DNA of 64,000 nucleotides, taken from positions 124,001 to 188,000 of the forward strand of contig NZ_JAKCFC010000003.1 in assembly GCF_021916785.1 (NCBI RefSeq), in the 5' to 3' direction. The first letter of the stretch is position 1, and every line of letters begins with the position of its first letter. Position numbers and translations under genes: made by a program. The notes beneath the pieces were generated by a model. That model was given only the letters and a program-made list of their open reading frames with translations. It made no database searches and was not told the origin of the DNA. This DNA is from Mycolicibacterium lacusdiani. Its GTDB lineage: Bacteria; Actinomycetota; Actinomycetes; Mycobacteriales; Mycobacteriaceae. Positions 17,833 through 28,176 of the stretch are shown here, one piece after another.

Positions 17833-19326
17833 ATGGGCGAGCATTGCGTCCGCGACGAACTTCGCACGCTGTTCCTCTTCGAGAAGCTGAGCGACGAGCA
17901 ACTCGACGTGCTGTGCCAGGCAGGCAGCATCGAGAGGTTCCCCGAGGGCCCGCTGTGCACGGAGGGGGAACCCGCGACGTGCTTCTACGTCATGCTCGAG
18001 GGTGAACTCGTCATGACCAAGCGGTCCGGCGGGGTCGACATCCAGACCGGCCGCACCTCGCAGCGCGGTGTCTATTGCGGGGCCTGGTCGGCCTACGTAC
18101 CCGGCGAGGAGCACACCTATCAGGCGTCGGTGCGGCTGACCAAGCCGTCGAAGTTCTTCGTACTCGACGCCGACGCGTTCGCCGCCTTCATGCGCTCGGA
18201 GTTCCCGATGGCCGTGCACCTGCTCGAAGGCCACATGGTGGGCGGGCGCAGGCAGAGCCAGATCATCGGCCAGCGGGAGAAGCTGCTGGCGCTGGGCACC
18301 ATCACCGCGGGGCTCACCCATCAGCTGAACAATCCCGCCGCAGCCACCGCGCGGGCGACCTCGGACCTGCGCGAGACGGTCGGCAAGATGCGCCACAAGC
18401 TCGCGATGCTCGCAGGAGGCAAGTTCACCCCCGAGGCGCTCAGCGTGCTGGTGAGCATCCAGGAGGAAGTGGCCGAACAGGTCGCGAAGTCGAAGTCCGT
18501 CGAGCTGTCGGCACTCGAGGCGTCCGACCGCGAGGATGCGATCGGCGACTGGCTCGAAAGCCACGACATCATCGGCGCGTGGGACTACGCGCCCACCTTC
18601 GTCGACGCCGGCCTGGACACCGACTGGCTCGAGCGCATCCTCGCCTCGGTCGACGAGGTGGACGCCACCGCATCGCTGCAGGGCGCGCTGGGCTGGCTGA
18701 AGTACACCATCGACACCGAGCTGCGGATGAACGAGATCGCCGAGGCCAGCAAGCGCATCTCGGCGTTGCTGACCGACGCCAAGCACTACTCGCAGATGGA
18801 TCGTGGCGCCTATCAGAGCGCCAACGTGCACGAACTGCTGCGCAGCACGATCATGATGTTCGGCGACAAGATCGGCCACCAGGGCAAGGGCAGGCCCATC
18901 ACCCTGGTCAAGGAAACCGACCAGACGCTGCCCGAATTGGTCTGCTACCCAGGCGATCTCAATCAGGTGTGGACGAACCTCATCGAGAACGCGATCCAGG
19001 CGATGGACGGTCACGGCACGCTGACCATTCGCACCGCGCGTGAGAACGAGGACATGATCCGCGTGGAGATCTGCGACGACGGACCCGGTATTCCGCAGGA
19101 CATCATCGAGCGCATATTCACGCCGTTCTTCACCACCAAGCCGTTCGGCGAGGGCACCGGGCTGGGCCTGGACCTGGCGTGGCGCATCGTCGTCGAGAAG
19201 CACCACGGCAACATGTCGGTGCGCAGCCAGCCCGGCGACACCCGCTTCATCGTGACGCTGCCGCTGCAGGCACCCGCCCCGATCACGCCGACACCCGGCG
19301 AACTCGCAGCGGCCGGGACGGAATAG
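17833..19326 (+). CDS. Cyclic-nucleotide-binding-domain histidine kinase
   Basis: Protein of 497 residues without transmembrane helices. Residues about 10-130 form a cNMP-binding/CAP-like sensor (LFEKLSDEQLDVLCQAG, then F-Y-V-M-L-E-G-E). A signalling helix leads to phospho-acceptor His163 in GLTHQLNNPAA. The ATPase domain has the N box (NLIENAIQAM), G1 (DDGPGIP) and G2 (GTGLGLDLA). It probably phosphorylates the receiver of the upstream flavoprotein, with which it forms an operon (AAAGGA ribosome site in the 27-bp gap). The effector bound by the sensor domain is unknown. Confidence 0.85.
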   Translation: MGEHCVRDELRTLFLFEKLSDEQLDVLCQAGSIERFPEGPLCTEGEPATCFYVMLEGELVMTKRSGGVDIQTGRTSQRGVYCGAWSAYVPGEEHTYQASVRLTKPSKFFVLDADAFAAFMRSEFPMAVHLLEGHMVGGRRQSQIIGQREKLLALGTITAGLTHQLNNPAAATARATSDLRETVGKMRHKLAMLAGGKFTPEALSVLVSIQEEVAEQVAKSKSVELSALEASDREDAIGDWLESHDIIGAWDYAPTFVDAGLDTDWLERILASVDEVDATASLQGALGWLKYTIDTELRMNEIAEASKRISALLTDAKHYSQMDRGAYQSANVHELLRSTIMMFGDKIGHQGKGRPITLVKETDQTLPELVCYPGDLNQVWTNLIENAIQAMDGHGTLTIRTARENEDMIRVEICDDGPGIPQDIIERIFTPFFTTKPFGEGTGLGLDLAWRIVVEKHHGNMSVRSQPGDTRFIVTLPLQAPAPITPTPGELAAAGTE

Positions 19327-19384
19327 TTCGGATCCGCGCGAGTCGACCGGAATAGGCGTCGGCGGGGGGTGGGTTGACCCGAAC

Positions 19385-20293
19385 ATGACCCAAGCAGATG
19401 CCACCTCCTACGAGCACTCGTCGAAACCAGATCTCGGCACGTACGGCGTATTCGGCCACTACTCCCAGTTCCGCCAGCTGTCCCCCGAACAGCTGCGCAA
19501 CGTCGAGGCGCTCGGCTACGGCGCCATCTGGGCAGGCGGGTCGCCGCCCGCCGAACTCGACTGGGTCGACCCCATCCTCGAGGTCACCGATCACATCAAG
19601 CTCGCCACCGGCATCGTCAACATCTGGACCGCCGCAGCCGGTCCCGTCGCGGAGTCCTACCACCGTCTCGAGGCCGCGTACCCCGGCCGCTTCCTGCTGG
19701 GCATCGGCGTCGGCCACCCCGAGGCGCACACCGAGTACAAGAAGCCCTACGACGCGCTCACCGAGTACCTCGACGAACTCGACCAGCACGGCGTGCCCAA
19801 GGAGCGCCGGGTGGTCGCCGCGCTCGGGCCCCAGGTGCTGAAGCTGTCGGCCCGCCGCAGCGCGGGCGCGCACCCGTACCTGACCACACCGGAGCACACC
19901 GCCCAGGCGCGCGAGCTGCTCGGCGCGGAGGCGTTCATCGCACCCGAGCACAAGGTGGTCCTGACGACCGACGAGCGCTTGCGCGAGGAGCCTGATGCAG
20001 CCGCCGCCGAGGCCCGCCGGGTCGGCCGCAAGGCCCTCGAGATCTATCTCGACCTGACGAACTACCTCAACAACTGGAAGCGGCTCGGCTTCACCGACGC
20101 CGACGTGGCCAAGCCGGGAAGCGACGCGCTCGTCGACTCCGTCGTCGCCTACGGCACCACCGAGGAGATCGCCGCCCGGTTGCGCCAGCACTTGGAAGCG
20201 GGTGCAGATCACGTGCCGGTTCAGGTTCTAACGGGTACTGACAAGCTTGTACCGGCGCTGGCCGAGCTGGCCGGCCCACTCGGCTTGCGCTGA
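19385..20293 (+). CDS. LLM-class F420-dependent oxidoreductase (TIGR03620-like), copy 1
   Basis: Luciferase-like TIM-barrel protein of 302 residues. GYGAIWAGGSP near residue 40, LATGIVNIWTA near residue 75, YPGRFLLGIGVGHPE near 100 and AHPYLTTPEHT near 160 are landmarks shared with the mycobacterial F420-type TIGR03620 family (Rv3463). Members use coenzyme F420 for hydride transfer; the substrate is unknown. It sits on the infA side of rmlB, as Rv3463 does. It carries an extra acidic insertion (DERLREEPDAAAAEA) absent from copy 2. Confidence 0.85.
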   Translation: MTQADATSYEHSSKPDLGTYGVFGHYSQFRQLSPEQLRNVEALGYGAIWAGGSPPAELDWVDPILEVTDHIKLATGIVNIWTAAAGPVAESYHRLEAAYPGRFLLGIGVGHPEAHTEYKKPYDALTEYLDELDQHGVPKERRVVAALGPQVLKLSARRSAGAHPYLTTPEHTAQARELLGAEAFIAPEHKVVLTTDERLREEPDAAAAEARRVGRKALEIYLDLTNYLNNWKRLGFTDADVAKPGSDALVDSVVAYGTTEEIAARLRQHLEAGADHVPVQVLTGTDKLVPALAELAGPLGLR

Positions 20294-20356
20294 CCTGCCT
20301 GATCAACCGAAGGGACCCCCGATGACAACCAAGCAAGTAGCGAAGCGGATCGCGCG

Positions 20357-21211
20357 ATGACCCAGCCCGTGGACCTCAAGCCCAATCTCGGCCGCTATGG
20401 CGTCTGGACGTTCGGCGCACCCAAGCCCGAGCAGGCCGCGCAGATCGAGGAGCTGGGCTACGGCGCGGTGTGGATCGGGGGCTCGCCCGCCGGCGATCTG
20501 AGCTACGTCGAACCGCTGCTGGAAGCGACCGAGACGCTGCAGGTCGCAACCGGCATCGTCAACGTGTGGACCGCCAAGGCCGAGGAAGTGGCCGAGTCCT
20601 ACCACCGCGTGGAGGAGGCCTACCCGGGCCGGTTCCTGCTCGGCGTCGGCATCGGTCACCCGGAGCACACCGAGGAGTACCGCAAGCCCTACGACGTGCT
20701 GGTCGAGTATCTCGACGCGCTCGACACCGCGAAGGTGCCGACGAGCCGACGGGTGGTCGCCGCCCTTGGCCCGAAGGTGCTCAAGCTCTCGGCTCAGCGC
20801 AGTGCCGGCGCACACCCGTATCTGACGACTCCCGAGCACACCGGGCAGGCCCGCAACATCCTCGGCAACAGCGTCTACCTCGCACCGGAACACAAGGTGG
20901 TGCTCAGCACCGACGTCGACGAGGCCCGCGAGGTGGGCCGCGGCGCCGTGGACTTCTACCTGAACCTGAGCAACTACCTGAACAACTGGAAGCGGCTCGG
21001 CTTCACCGACGAGGACATCGCCAAGCCGGGTAGCGACAAGCTGATCGACGCGGTGGTCGCGCACGGTACGGCCGACGCGGTGGCCGCCCGGCTCAACGAG
21101 CACCTGGGCTCGGGCGCGGACCACGTGGCCATCCAGGTGCTGGGCGGCTGGGACAAGCTGATCCCGACGCTGACCGAACTGGCGGGCCCGTTGGGTCTGA
21201 AGGAGTCGTAG
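20357..21211 (+). CDS. LLM-class F420-dependent oxidoreductase (TIGR03620-like), copy 2
   Basis: Protein of 284 residues, paralogous to copy 1 along its whole length: GYGAVWIGGSPAG, VATGIVNVWTA, YPGRFLLGVGIGHPE, AHPYLTTPEHT and LSNYLNNWKRLGFTD. The pair is a tandem duplication, with 63 bp between them. The start is the ATG at 20357. Confidence 0.85.
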   Translation: MTQPVDLKPNLGRYGVWTFGAPKPEQAAQIEELGYGAVWIGGSPAGDLSYVEPLLEATETLQVATGIVNVWTAKAEEVAESYHRVEEAYPGRFLLGVGIGHPEHTEEYRKPYDVLVEYLDALDTAKVPTSRRVVAALGPKVLKLSAQRSAGAHPYLTTPEHTGQARNILGNSVYLAPEHKVVLSTDVDEAREVGRGAVDFYLNLSNYLNNWKRLGFTDEDIAKPGSDKLIDAVVAHGTADAVAARLNEHLGSGADHVAIQVLGGWDKLIPTLTELAGPLGLKES

Positions 21212-21270
21212 CCCCCGCCGACACCGCCGTGGCGGCGTTCGCAAACTCCGATGTGACTACGCGATGGTTG

Positions 21271-21299
21271 CCAGATCTAGTCCATGGGACTGGATCTGG
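21271..21299. promoter_or_regulatory. 13-bp near-perfect inverted repeat upstream of the sugar transferase gene
   Basis: CCAGATCTAGTCC-ATG-GGACTGGATCTGG, arms differing at one position, in the 162-bp gap between the second oxidoreductase and the sugar transferase. It could form a stable hairpin ending the upstream unit or an operator for the downstream one. No T-run follows on either strand, which favours an operator or RNA structure over a classical terminator. Confidence 0.4.
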
Positions 21300-21373
21300 G
21301 CCACTGTCGTGCCCCCCGATTGTGTGACACGATGACGCCCGTAGTTCTCAGGTGAGCCGGGGGGTTTCACGAC

Positions 21374-22837
21374 ATGTCCACCACTGTGTCCTCAGCCGAC
21401 GCGAGGACGGCCGCGCCGCGTGACCGTCACATTGCTGCGGTCACACCGCTACGGGTCTGGCAACGCCGCTACGCGTCGTGGCTGAGGGTGTCCGACACGG
21501 TGGTCGTCGTGGCGTCGGTGTTCGCGTCGCAACTGCTGCGGTTCGGCTACGGCGAGCACGGGCCGGCGTTCAGCATGGTGTCGGGCGGGATCGCGGCGGG
21601 CTGGCTGCTGCTGCTCGGGGCGTTCCGCACGCGGGCGCGCAGCGTGCTCGGCGCCGGCACCGAGGAGTACCGGCGCGTGTGGACGGCCACGATGACGACC
21701 TTCGTGGCCGTCGCACTGATCTCCAGCCTGTTCAAGCTCGAACTCTCGCGCGGCTATCTGGCAATCGCACTGCCGCTCGGCATGACTGCACTCACCCTCA
21801 ACCGGCACGTGGCCCGCCGGTACGTCAGCGCGCAGCACCGCAGGGGCCGGTTTGCCAATCCCATTCTCGCCGTTGGCAGTTTGCGGGCCGTCGACGAGTT
21901 TGCCCACTCGCTGAGCAAGCACCCGACGCACGGCTACCGGCTCATCGGCTCCTGCTCCCCCAGCGTCTTGCGCCAGCATGCCGAAGGCACCGACGACGCC
22001 GAGCCGGTGGACGGCGACTTCGCGCAGACCGTGCGACGCTCCGGAGCCACCACCGTGGTCGTCCTGTCCGGCGACCTGACCGCGATCGAACTGCGCTCAC
22101 TGTCGTGGCAGCTGGAGGCCCTCGACGTCGACCTCGTCATGTCGCCGGGCATGGTCGACGTGGCGGAACCCCGGCTGACGCTGCGTGCAGGTGGCGGACT
22201 CCCCCTCCTCCACGTGGAGAAGCCGCAGTACGACGGGGCCAAGCGGATCGGCAAGCGTGCCTTCGACGTCGGCTTCTCACTGCTGGTCCTCACCCTGCTC
22301 TTGCCTGCGCTGCTCGGCGCCGCGCTGGCCGTGAAGCTGACCAGCCGGGGACCGGTGTTCTACCGGGCGAATCGAATCGGGCTCGACGGCAAGCCGTTTC
22401 GCATGATCAAGTTCCGCAGCATGGTCGCCGACGCCGATGCGATGACGGCGACGCTCACGCACCTCAACGAGTCCGACGGCCTGCTCTTCAAGATCCGCGA
22501 CGACCCGCGCGTGACCCGAGTCGGCCACTTCCTGCGGCGCTACAGCATCGACGAGTTGCCGCAGTTCCTCAATGTGCTGCGCGGCGAGATGAGCGTCGTC
22601 GGTCCGCGACCGCCGCTCCCCTGCGAGGTCGACGCGTACGACGCCGACGTCCGACGGCGTCTCCTGGTCAGGCCGGGGATCACGGGGCTGTGGCAGGTGA
22701 GCGGGCGATCGGACCTGTCGTGGGAGGACTCCGTGCGGCTGGACCTGTCGTACGTGGAGAACTGGTCGATGGCCACCGATCTGGCCATTGCGGCCGCTAC
22801 CGTCAACGCCGTACTCGCCGGCCGCGGCGCCTACTGA
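21374..22837 (+). CDS. Polyprenyl glycosylphosphotransferase (sugar-1-phosphate transferase), copy A
   Basis: Protein of 487 residues. Four to five N-terminal transmembrane helices (about 30-145), a cytosolic nucleotide-fold region (about 155-290), then a membrane-associated bacterial sugar transferase domain (about 295-487) with KRAFDVGFSLLVL, FRMIKFRSMV, RRYSIDELPQFLNVLRGEMS and VGPRPPLP. Such enzymes transfer a hexose-1-phosphate from a nucleotide sugar to a polyprenyl phosphate to begin a glycan. Directly upstream of rmlB and rmlC (28 bp), suggesting a shared role in a rhamnose-containing or dTDP-sugar-derived glycan. Start ATG 21374. Confidence 0.87.
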   Translation: MSTTVSSADARTAAPRDRHIAAVTPLRVWQRRYASWLRVSDTVVVVASVFASQLLRFGYGEHGPAFSMVSGGIAAGWLLLLGAFRTRARSVLGAGTEEYRRVWTATMTTFVAVALISSLFKLELSRGYLAIALPLGMTALTLNRHVARRYVSAQHRRGRFANPILAVGSLRAVDEFAHSLSKHPTHGYRLIGSCSPSVLRQHAEGTDDAEPVDGDFAQTVRRSGATTVVVLSGDLTAIELRSLSWQLEALDVDLVMSPGMVDVAEPRLTLRAGGGLPLLHVEKPQYDGAKRIGKRAFDVGFSLLVLTLLLPALLGAALAVKLTSRGPVFYRANRIGLDGKPFRMIKFRSMVADADAMTATLTHLNESDGLLFKIRDDPRVTRVGHFLRRYSIDELPQFLNVLRGEMSVVGPRPPLPCEVDAYDADVRRRLLVRPGITGLWQVSGRSDLSWEDSVRLDLSYVENWSMATDLAIAAATVNAVLAGRGAY

Positions 22838-22855
22838 CCTCCTCGGCGCCGATAG

Positions 22856-24468
<1,613 letters not shown>

Positions 24469-24525
24469 CCGTCGCTGGGCCACCGGCCGACCGTCTCCTC
24501 CACCCCCTTGCGACCGCGCCGACCA

Positions 24526-24547
24526 ATTACTAGGATTTCCTAGTAAT
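24526..24547. promoter_or_regulatory. Perfect 22-bp palindrome upstream of mmsA
   Basis: ATTACTAGGA-TT-TCCTAGTAAT, exact 10-bp arms with a 2-bp centre, ending 39 bp before the mmsA ATG. The AT-rich dyad stands out from the GC-rich surroundings. Shape and place suit an operator for a TetR- or MarR-like repressor of the valine degradation operon; no such regulator gene is adjacent, so its protein is unknown. Confidence 0.6.
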
Positions 24548-24586
24548 CACATCCGCACTACGCCATCGGCGGCCTAGGGGCACCTC

Positions 24587-26107
24587 ATGAGCACTCGCAT
24601 CCAGCACTTCATCGACGGCCAGCGCAGCGATCTCGCGTCGACCCGCACCGCCGACGTCCTCAATCCCAGCACCGGCGAGGTGCAGGCACAGGTCCTGCTC
24701 GCCTCGGCCGCCGACGTCGACACCGCGGTCACCTCCGCGGTGGCCGCGCAGCGCGAGTGGGCGGCGTGGAACCCGCAGCGGCGGGCGCGCGTGATGATGA
24801 AGTTCGTCGAACTGGTCAACGCCAACGCCGACGAACTGGCCGTACTGCTGTCCAAGGAACACGGCAAGACCGTCGCCGACTCGCTCGGTGACATCCAGCG
24901 CGGTGTCGAGGTCATCGAGTTCGCCATCGGCATCCCGCACCTACTCAAGGGTGAGTACACCGAGGGCGCAGGCACGGGCATCGACGTCTACTCGCTGCGC
25001 CAGCCGCTCGGCGTGGTCGCAGGCATCACCCCGTTCAACTTCCCCGCGATGATCCCGCTGTGGAAGGCAGGCCCCGCGCTGGCGTGCGGCAATGCGTTCA
25101 TCCTCAAGCCGTCCGAGCGCGACCCCTCGGTACCGGTGCGGCTGGCCGAGCTGTTCCTCGAAGCCGGGCTGCCCGCGGGCGTCTTCCAGGTGGTCCAGGG
25201 TGACAAGGAAGCCGTCGACGCCATCCTGCATCACCCCGACATCCAGGCCATCGGGTTCGTGGGCAGCTCCGACATCGCGCAGTACATCTACTCCACCGCT
25301 GCGGCGAACGGGAAGCGTTCGCAGTGCTTCGGCGGCGCGAAGAACCACATGATCGTGATGCCCGACGCCGACCTGGACCAGGCCGTCGACGCCCTGATCG
25401 GCGCCGGCTACGGCAGCGCCGGCGAGCGCTGCATGGCCATCAGCGTCGCCGTTCCCGTCGGCGAGGAGACCGCGGACCGCCTTCGTGCGCGCCTCGTCGA
25501 GCGGATCAACAACCTGCGGGTCGGGCACAGCCTCGACCCCAAGGCCGACTACGGACCACTGGTCACCGGTGCCGCACTCGAGCGCGTCAAGGACTACATC
25601 GGCCAGGGCGTCGAGGCAGGCGCCGACCTGGTGGTCGACGGCCGCGAGCGGGCCAGCGACGAGCTGACGTTCGACGACCAGAGCCTCGAAGGCGGGTACT
25701 TCATCGGCCCCACCCTGTTCGACCACGTCACCAGCGACATGAGCATCTACACCGACGAGATCTTCGGCCCCGTGCTGTGCATCGTGCGCGCCCACGACTA
25801 CGACGAGGCCCTCGCGCTGCCGTCCAAGCACGAGTACGGCAACGGCGTGGCGATCTTCACCCGCGACGGCGACGCCGCCCGCGACTTCGTCGCCAAGGTC
25901 CAGGTCGGCATGGTCGGCGTCAACGTGCCCATCCCAGTTCCGGTGTCCTACCACACCTTCGGCGGCTGGAAGCGGTCCGGCTTCGGCGACCTCAACCAGC
26001 ACGGGCCGCACTCGGTGCTGTTCTACACCAAGACCAAGACCGTCACCTCGCGCTGGCCGTCGGGCATCAAGGATGGGGCCGAATTCTCCATCCCCACGAT
26101 GAAGTAG
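24587..26107 (+). CDS. mmsA: CoA-acylating methylmalonate-semialdehyde dehydrogenase
   Basis: Aldehyde dehydrogenase of 506 residues. TPFNFPAMIPLWK marks the oxyanion/NAD region, nucleophile Cys282 lies in SAGERCMAIS, and the C terminus has the FGGWKRSGFGDLNQHG stretch typical of this subfamily. It oxidises methylmalonate semialdehyde to propionyl-CoA (and malonate semialdehyde to acetyl-CoA) at the end of valine and pyrimidine degradation. First gene of an operon with the acyl-CoA dehydrogenase and mmsB genes, equivalent to Rv0753c-Rv0751c. Confidence 0.93.
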   Translation: MSTRIQHFIDGQRSDLASTRTADVLNPSTGEVQAQVLLASAADVDTAVTSAVAAQREWAAWNPQRRARVMMKFVELVNANADELAVLLSKEHGKTVADSLGDIQRGVEVIEFAIGIPHLLKGEYTEGAGTGIDVYSLRQPLGVVAGITPFNFPAMIPLWKAGPALACGNAFILKPSERDPSVPVRLAELFLEAGLPAGVFQVVQGDKEAVDAILHHPDIQAIGFVGSSDIAQYIYSTAAANGKRSQCFGGAKNHMIVMPDADLDQAVDALIGAGYGSAGERCMAISVAVPVGEETADRLRARLVERINNLRVGHSLDPKADYGPLVTGAALERVKDYIGQGVEAGADLVVDGRERASDELTFDDQSLEGGYFIGPTLFDHVTSDMSIYTDEIFGPVLCIVRAHDYDEALALPSKHEYGNGVAIFTRDGDAARDFVAKVQVGMVGVNVPIPVPVSYHTFGGWKRSGFGDLNQHGPHSVLFYTKTKTVTSRWPSGIKDGAEFSIPTMK

Positions 26108-26119
26108 GCCGCGTTCTCC

Positions 26120-27283
26120 ATGGACCTACACGGCCTCGACGACGACGAACGCGTGATCGCCGAGACGGCGGCCGCGTTCGCCGAGAAGCGCCTCGCGCCG
26201 CACGCGCTGGAATGGGATGCCGCCAAGCACTTCCCGACCGACGTGCTGCGCGCGGCGGCCGAACTGGGCATGGCGGCGATCTACTGCAACGACGACGTCG
26301 GCGGTAGCGGGCTGCGGCGCCTCGACGGGGTGCGCATCTTCGAGGCGCTGTCCCACGCCGACCCCACGGTCGCGGCGTTCCTGTCGATCCACAACATGTG
26401 CACCTGGATGGTGGACACCTACGGCACCGCCGAGCAGCGCAAGAGCCTGGTCCCGCGACTGGCGTCGATGGAACTCATCGCGAGCTACTGCCTCACCGAG
26501 CCGGGCGCGGGTTCCGACGCAGGCGCGCTGCGCACCAGGGCGGTTCGCGACGGTGACTCCTACGTCCTCGACGGCGTCAAGCAGTTCATCTCGGGCGCGG
26601 GCGCATCGGACGTCTACGTCGTGATGGCGCGCACCGGCGGTGACGGGCCCCGTGGCATCTCCGCGTTCGTCGTCGAGAAGGACACGCCAGGACTGAGTTT
26701 CGGCGCCGACGAGTACAAGATGGGCTGGAACGCACAGCCCACCGCCCAGGTGGTGTTCGAGGGAGCGCGGATCCCTGCCGACGCCATGCTTGGCGGCACC
26801 GACGGCGAGGGCGCCGGGTTCGGCATCGCGATGAACGGTCTCAACGGCGGCCGCATCAACATCGCCGCCTGCTCACTGGGTGGGGCGCAGGCCGCCTACG
26901 ACAAGGCGGCTGCCTACCTGCGCGACCGCGTGGCCTTCGGCGGGTCGCTGCTCGACGAGCCGACGATCCGCTTCACGCTTGCCGACATGGCGACTGCATT
27001 GGAGGCGTCGCGCAGCCTGTTGTGGCGAGCGGCCTCCGCACTCGACGACGGCCACCCCGACAAGGTGACGCTGTGCGCGATGGCCAAGCGCTACGTCACC
27101 GACTCCTGCTTCACCGTGGCCGACCAGGCGCTGCAGCTGCACGGCGGGTACGGCTACCTCAACGAGTACGGCGTCGAGAAGATCGTGCGCGACCTGCGCG
27201 TGCACCGAATCCTCGAGGGCACCAACGAAATCATGCGCGTGGTCATCGGGCGGTCCGAGGCCGCTCGCGTCCGCGCGACGTAG
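26120..27283 (+). CDS. Acyl-CoA dehydrogenase, probably isobutyryl-CoA dehydrogenase (FadE9-like)
   Basis: FAD-dependent acyl-CoA dehydrogenase of 387 residues with an N-terminal helical domain, a central beta domain (YCLTEPGAGSDAGALRT; FISGAGASDVY) and a C-terminal helical domain with catalytic base Glu366 in EGTNEIMR. The position of the glutamate and LHGGYGYLNEY match short/branched-chain enzymes. Located 12 bp after mmsA and before mmsB, it would oxidise isobutyryl-CoA in valine breakdown (as Rv0752c is thought to). Confidence 0.9.
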   Translation: MDLHGLDDDERVIAETAAAFAEKRLAPHALEWDAAKHFPTDVLRAAAELGMAAIYCNDDVGGSGLRRLDGVRIFEALSHADPTVAAFLSIHNMCTWMVDTYGTAEQRKSLVPRLASMELIASYCLTEPGAGSDAGALRTRAVRDGDSYVLDGVKQFISGAGASDVYVVMARTGGDGPRGISAFVVEKDTPGLSFGADEYKMGWNAQPTAQVVFEGARIPADAMLGGTDGEGAGFGIAMNGLNGGRINIAACSLGGAQAAYDKAAAYLRDRVAFGGSLLDEPTIRFTLADMATALEASRSLLWRAASALDDGHPDKVTLCAMAKRYVTDSCFTVADQALQLHGGYGYLNEYGVEKIVRDLRVHRILEGTNEIMRVVIGRSEAARVRAT

Positions 27284-27300
27284 ACGGGAGTTGTTTCACC

Positions 27301-28176
27301 ATGGCCACTATTGCATTCCTGGGGCTGGGCAACATGGGCGGACCGATGGCCGCGAATCTGGTGGCCGCCGGGCACGCCGTGCGGGGCTTCGACCCCGTCA
27401 CCGCGTCTCGGGAGGCGGCAGAAGCCAAGGGCGCCAACACCTTCGACAGCGGCGCCGAAGCCGTCGCCGATGCCGACGTGGTGATAACGTCGCTGCCCAA
27501 CGGTGACATCGTGAAGCGGTGCTACGCCGAGGTGCTGCCCGCCGCGAAGGCCGGTGCGTTGTTCGTCGACACGTCGACGATCTCGGTCGACGACGCCCGC
27601 CAGATCAACGCCGACGCGACGGCGGCCGGGTTCGAGCAGATCGACGCGCCGGTCTCCGGCGGCATCAAGGGCGCGACCGCGGGCACGTTGGCGTTCATGG
27701 TGGGCGGCTCCGAAGAGGCCGTCGCGGCCGCACGCCCCATTCTCGATCCCATGGCAGGCAAGGTGACTCACTGCGGTGCGTCCGGTGCCGGGCAGGCAGC
27801 CAAGCTGTGCAACAACATGGTGCTCGCGGTGCAGCAGATCGCGATCGGCGAAGCGTTCGTCCTGGCCGAGAAGCTCGGCCTGCCCGCTCAGTCCCTGTTC
27901 GACGTCATCACCGGCGCGACGGGAAACTGCTGGTCGGTGCACACCAACTGCCCGGTGCCCGGGCCGGTACCGACGTCACCTGCCAACAACGACTTCAAGC
28001 CCGGCTTCGCCACTGCGCTGATGCACAAGGACCTGGGCCTGGCGATGGCCGCGGTCGACTCGACCGGCGCGGCCGCACCGCTCGGCACCCACGCCGCACA
28101 GATCTACGCCGACTTCACCCAGGACAACGCCGACAAGGACTTCAGCGCCGTGATCGAGATGCTCCGGAAGGGTTAG
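27301..28176 (+). CDS. mmsB: 3-hydroxyisobutyrate dehydrogenase
   Basis: NAD-dependent beta-hydroxyacid dehydrogenase of 291 residues: N-terminal Rossmann motif GLGNMGGPMA, substrate-binding PVSGGIKGATAGTL near residue 118, and catalytic Lys168 in AAKLCNNM. It oxidises 3-hydroxyisobutyrate to methylmalonate semialdehyde, the substrate of MmsA. The ATG at 27301 follows GGGAGTTG; the upstream extension of the frame lies in the acyl-CoA dehydrogenase gene and is not real. The stop overlaps that of the convergent HAD gene. Confidence 0.93.
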   Translation: MATIAFLGLGNMGGPMAANLVAAGHAVRGFDPVTASREAAEAKGANTFDSGAEAVADADVVITSLPNGDIVKRCYAEVLPAAKAGALFVDTSTISVDDARQINADATAAGFEQIDAPVSGGIKGATAGTLAFMVGGSEEAVAAARPILDPMAGKVTHCGASGAGQAAKLCNNMVLAVQQIAIGEAFVLAEKLGLPAQSLFDVITGATGNCWSVHTNCPVPGPVPTSPANNDFKPGFATALMHKDLGLAMAAVDSTGAAAPLGTHAAQIYADFTQDNADKDFSAVIEMLRKG

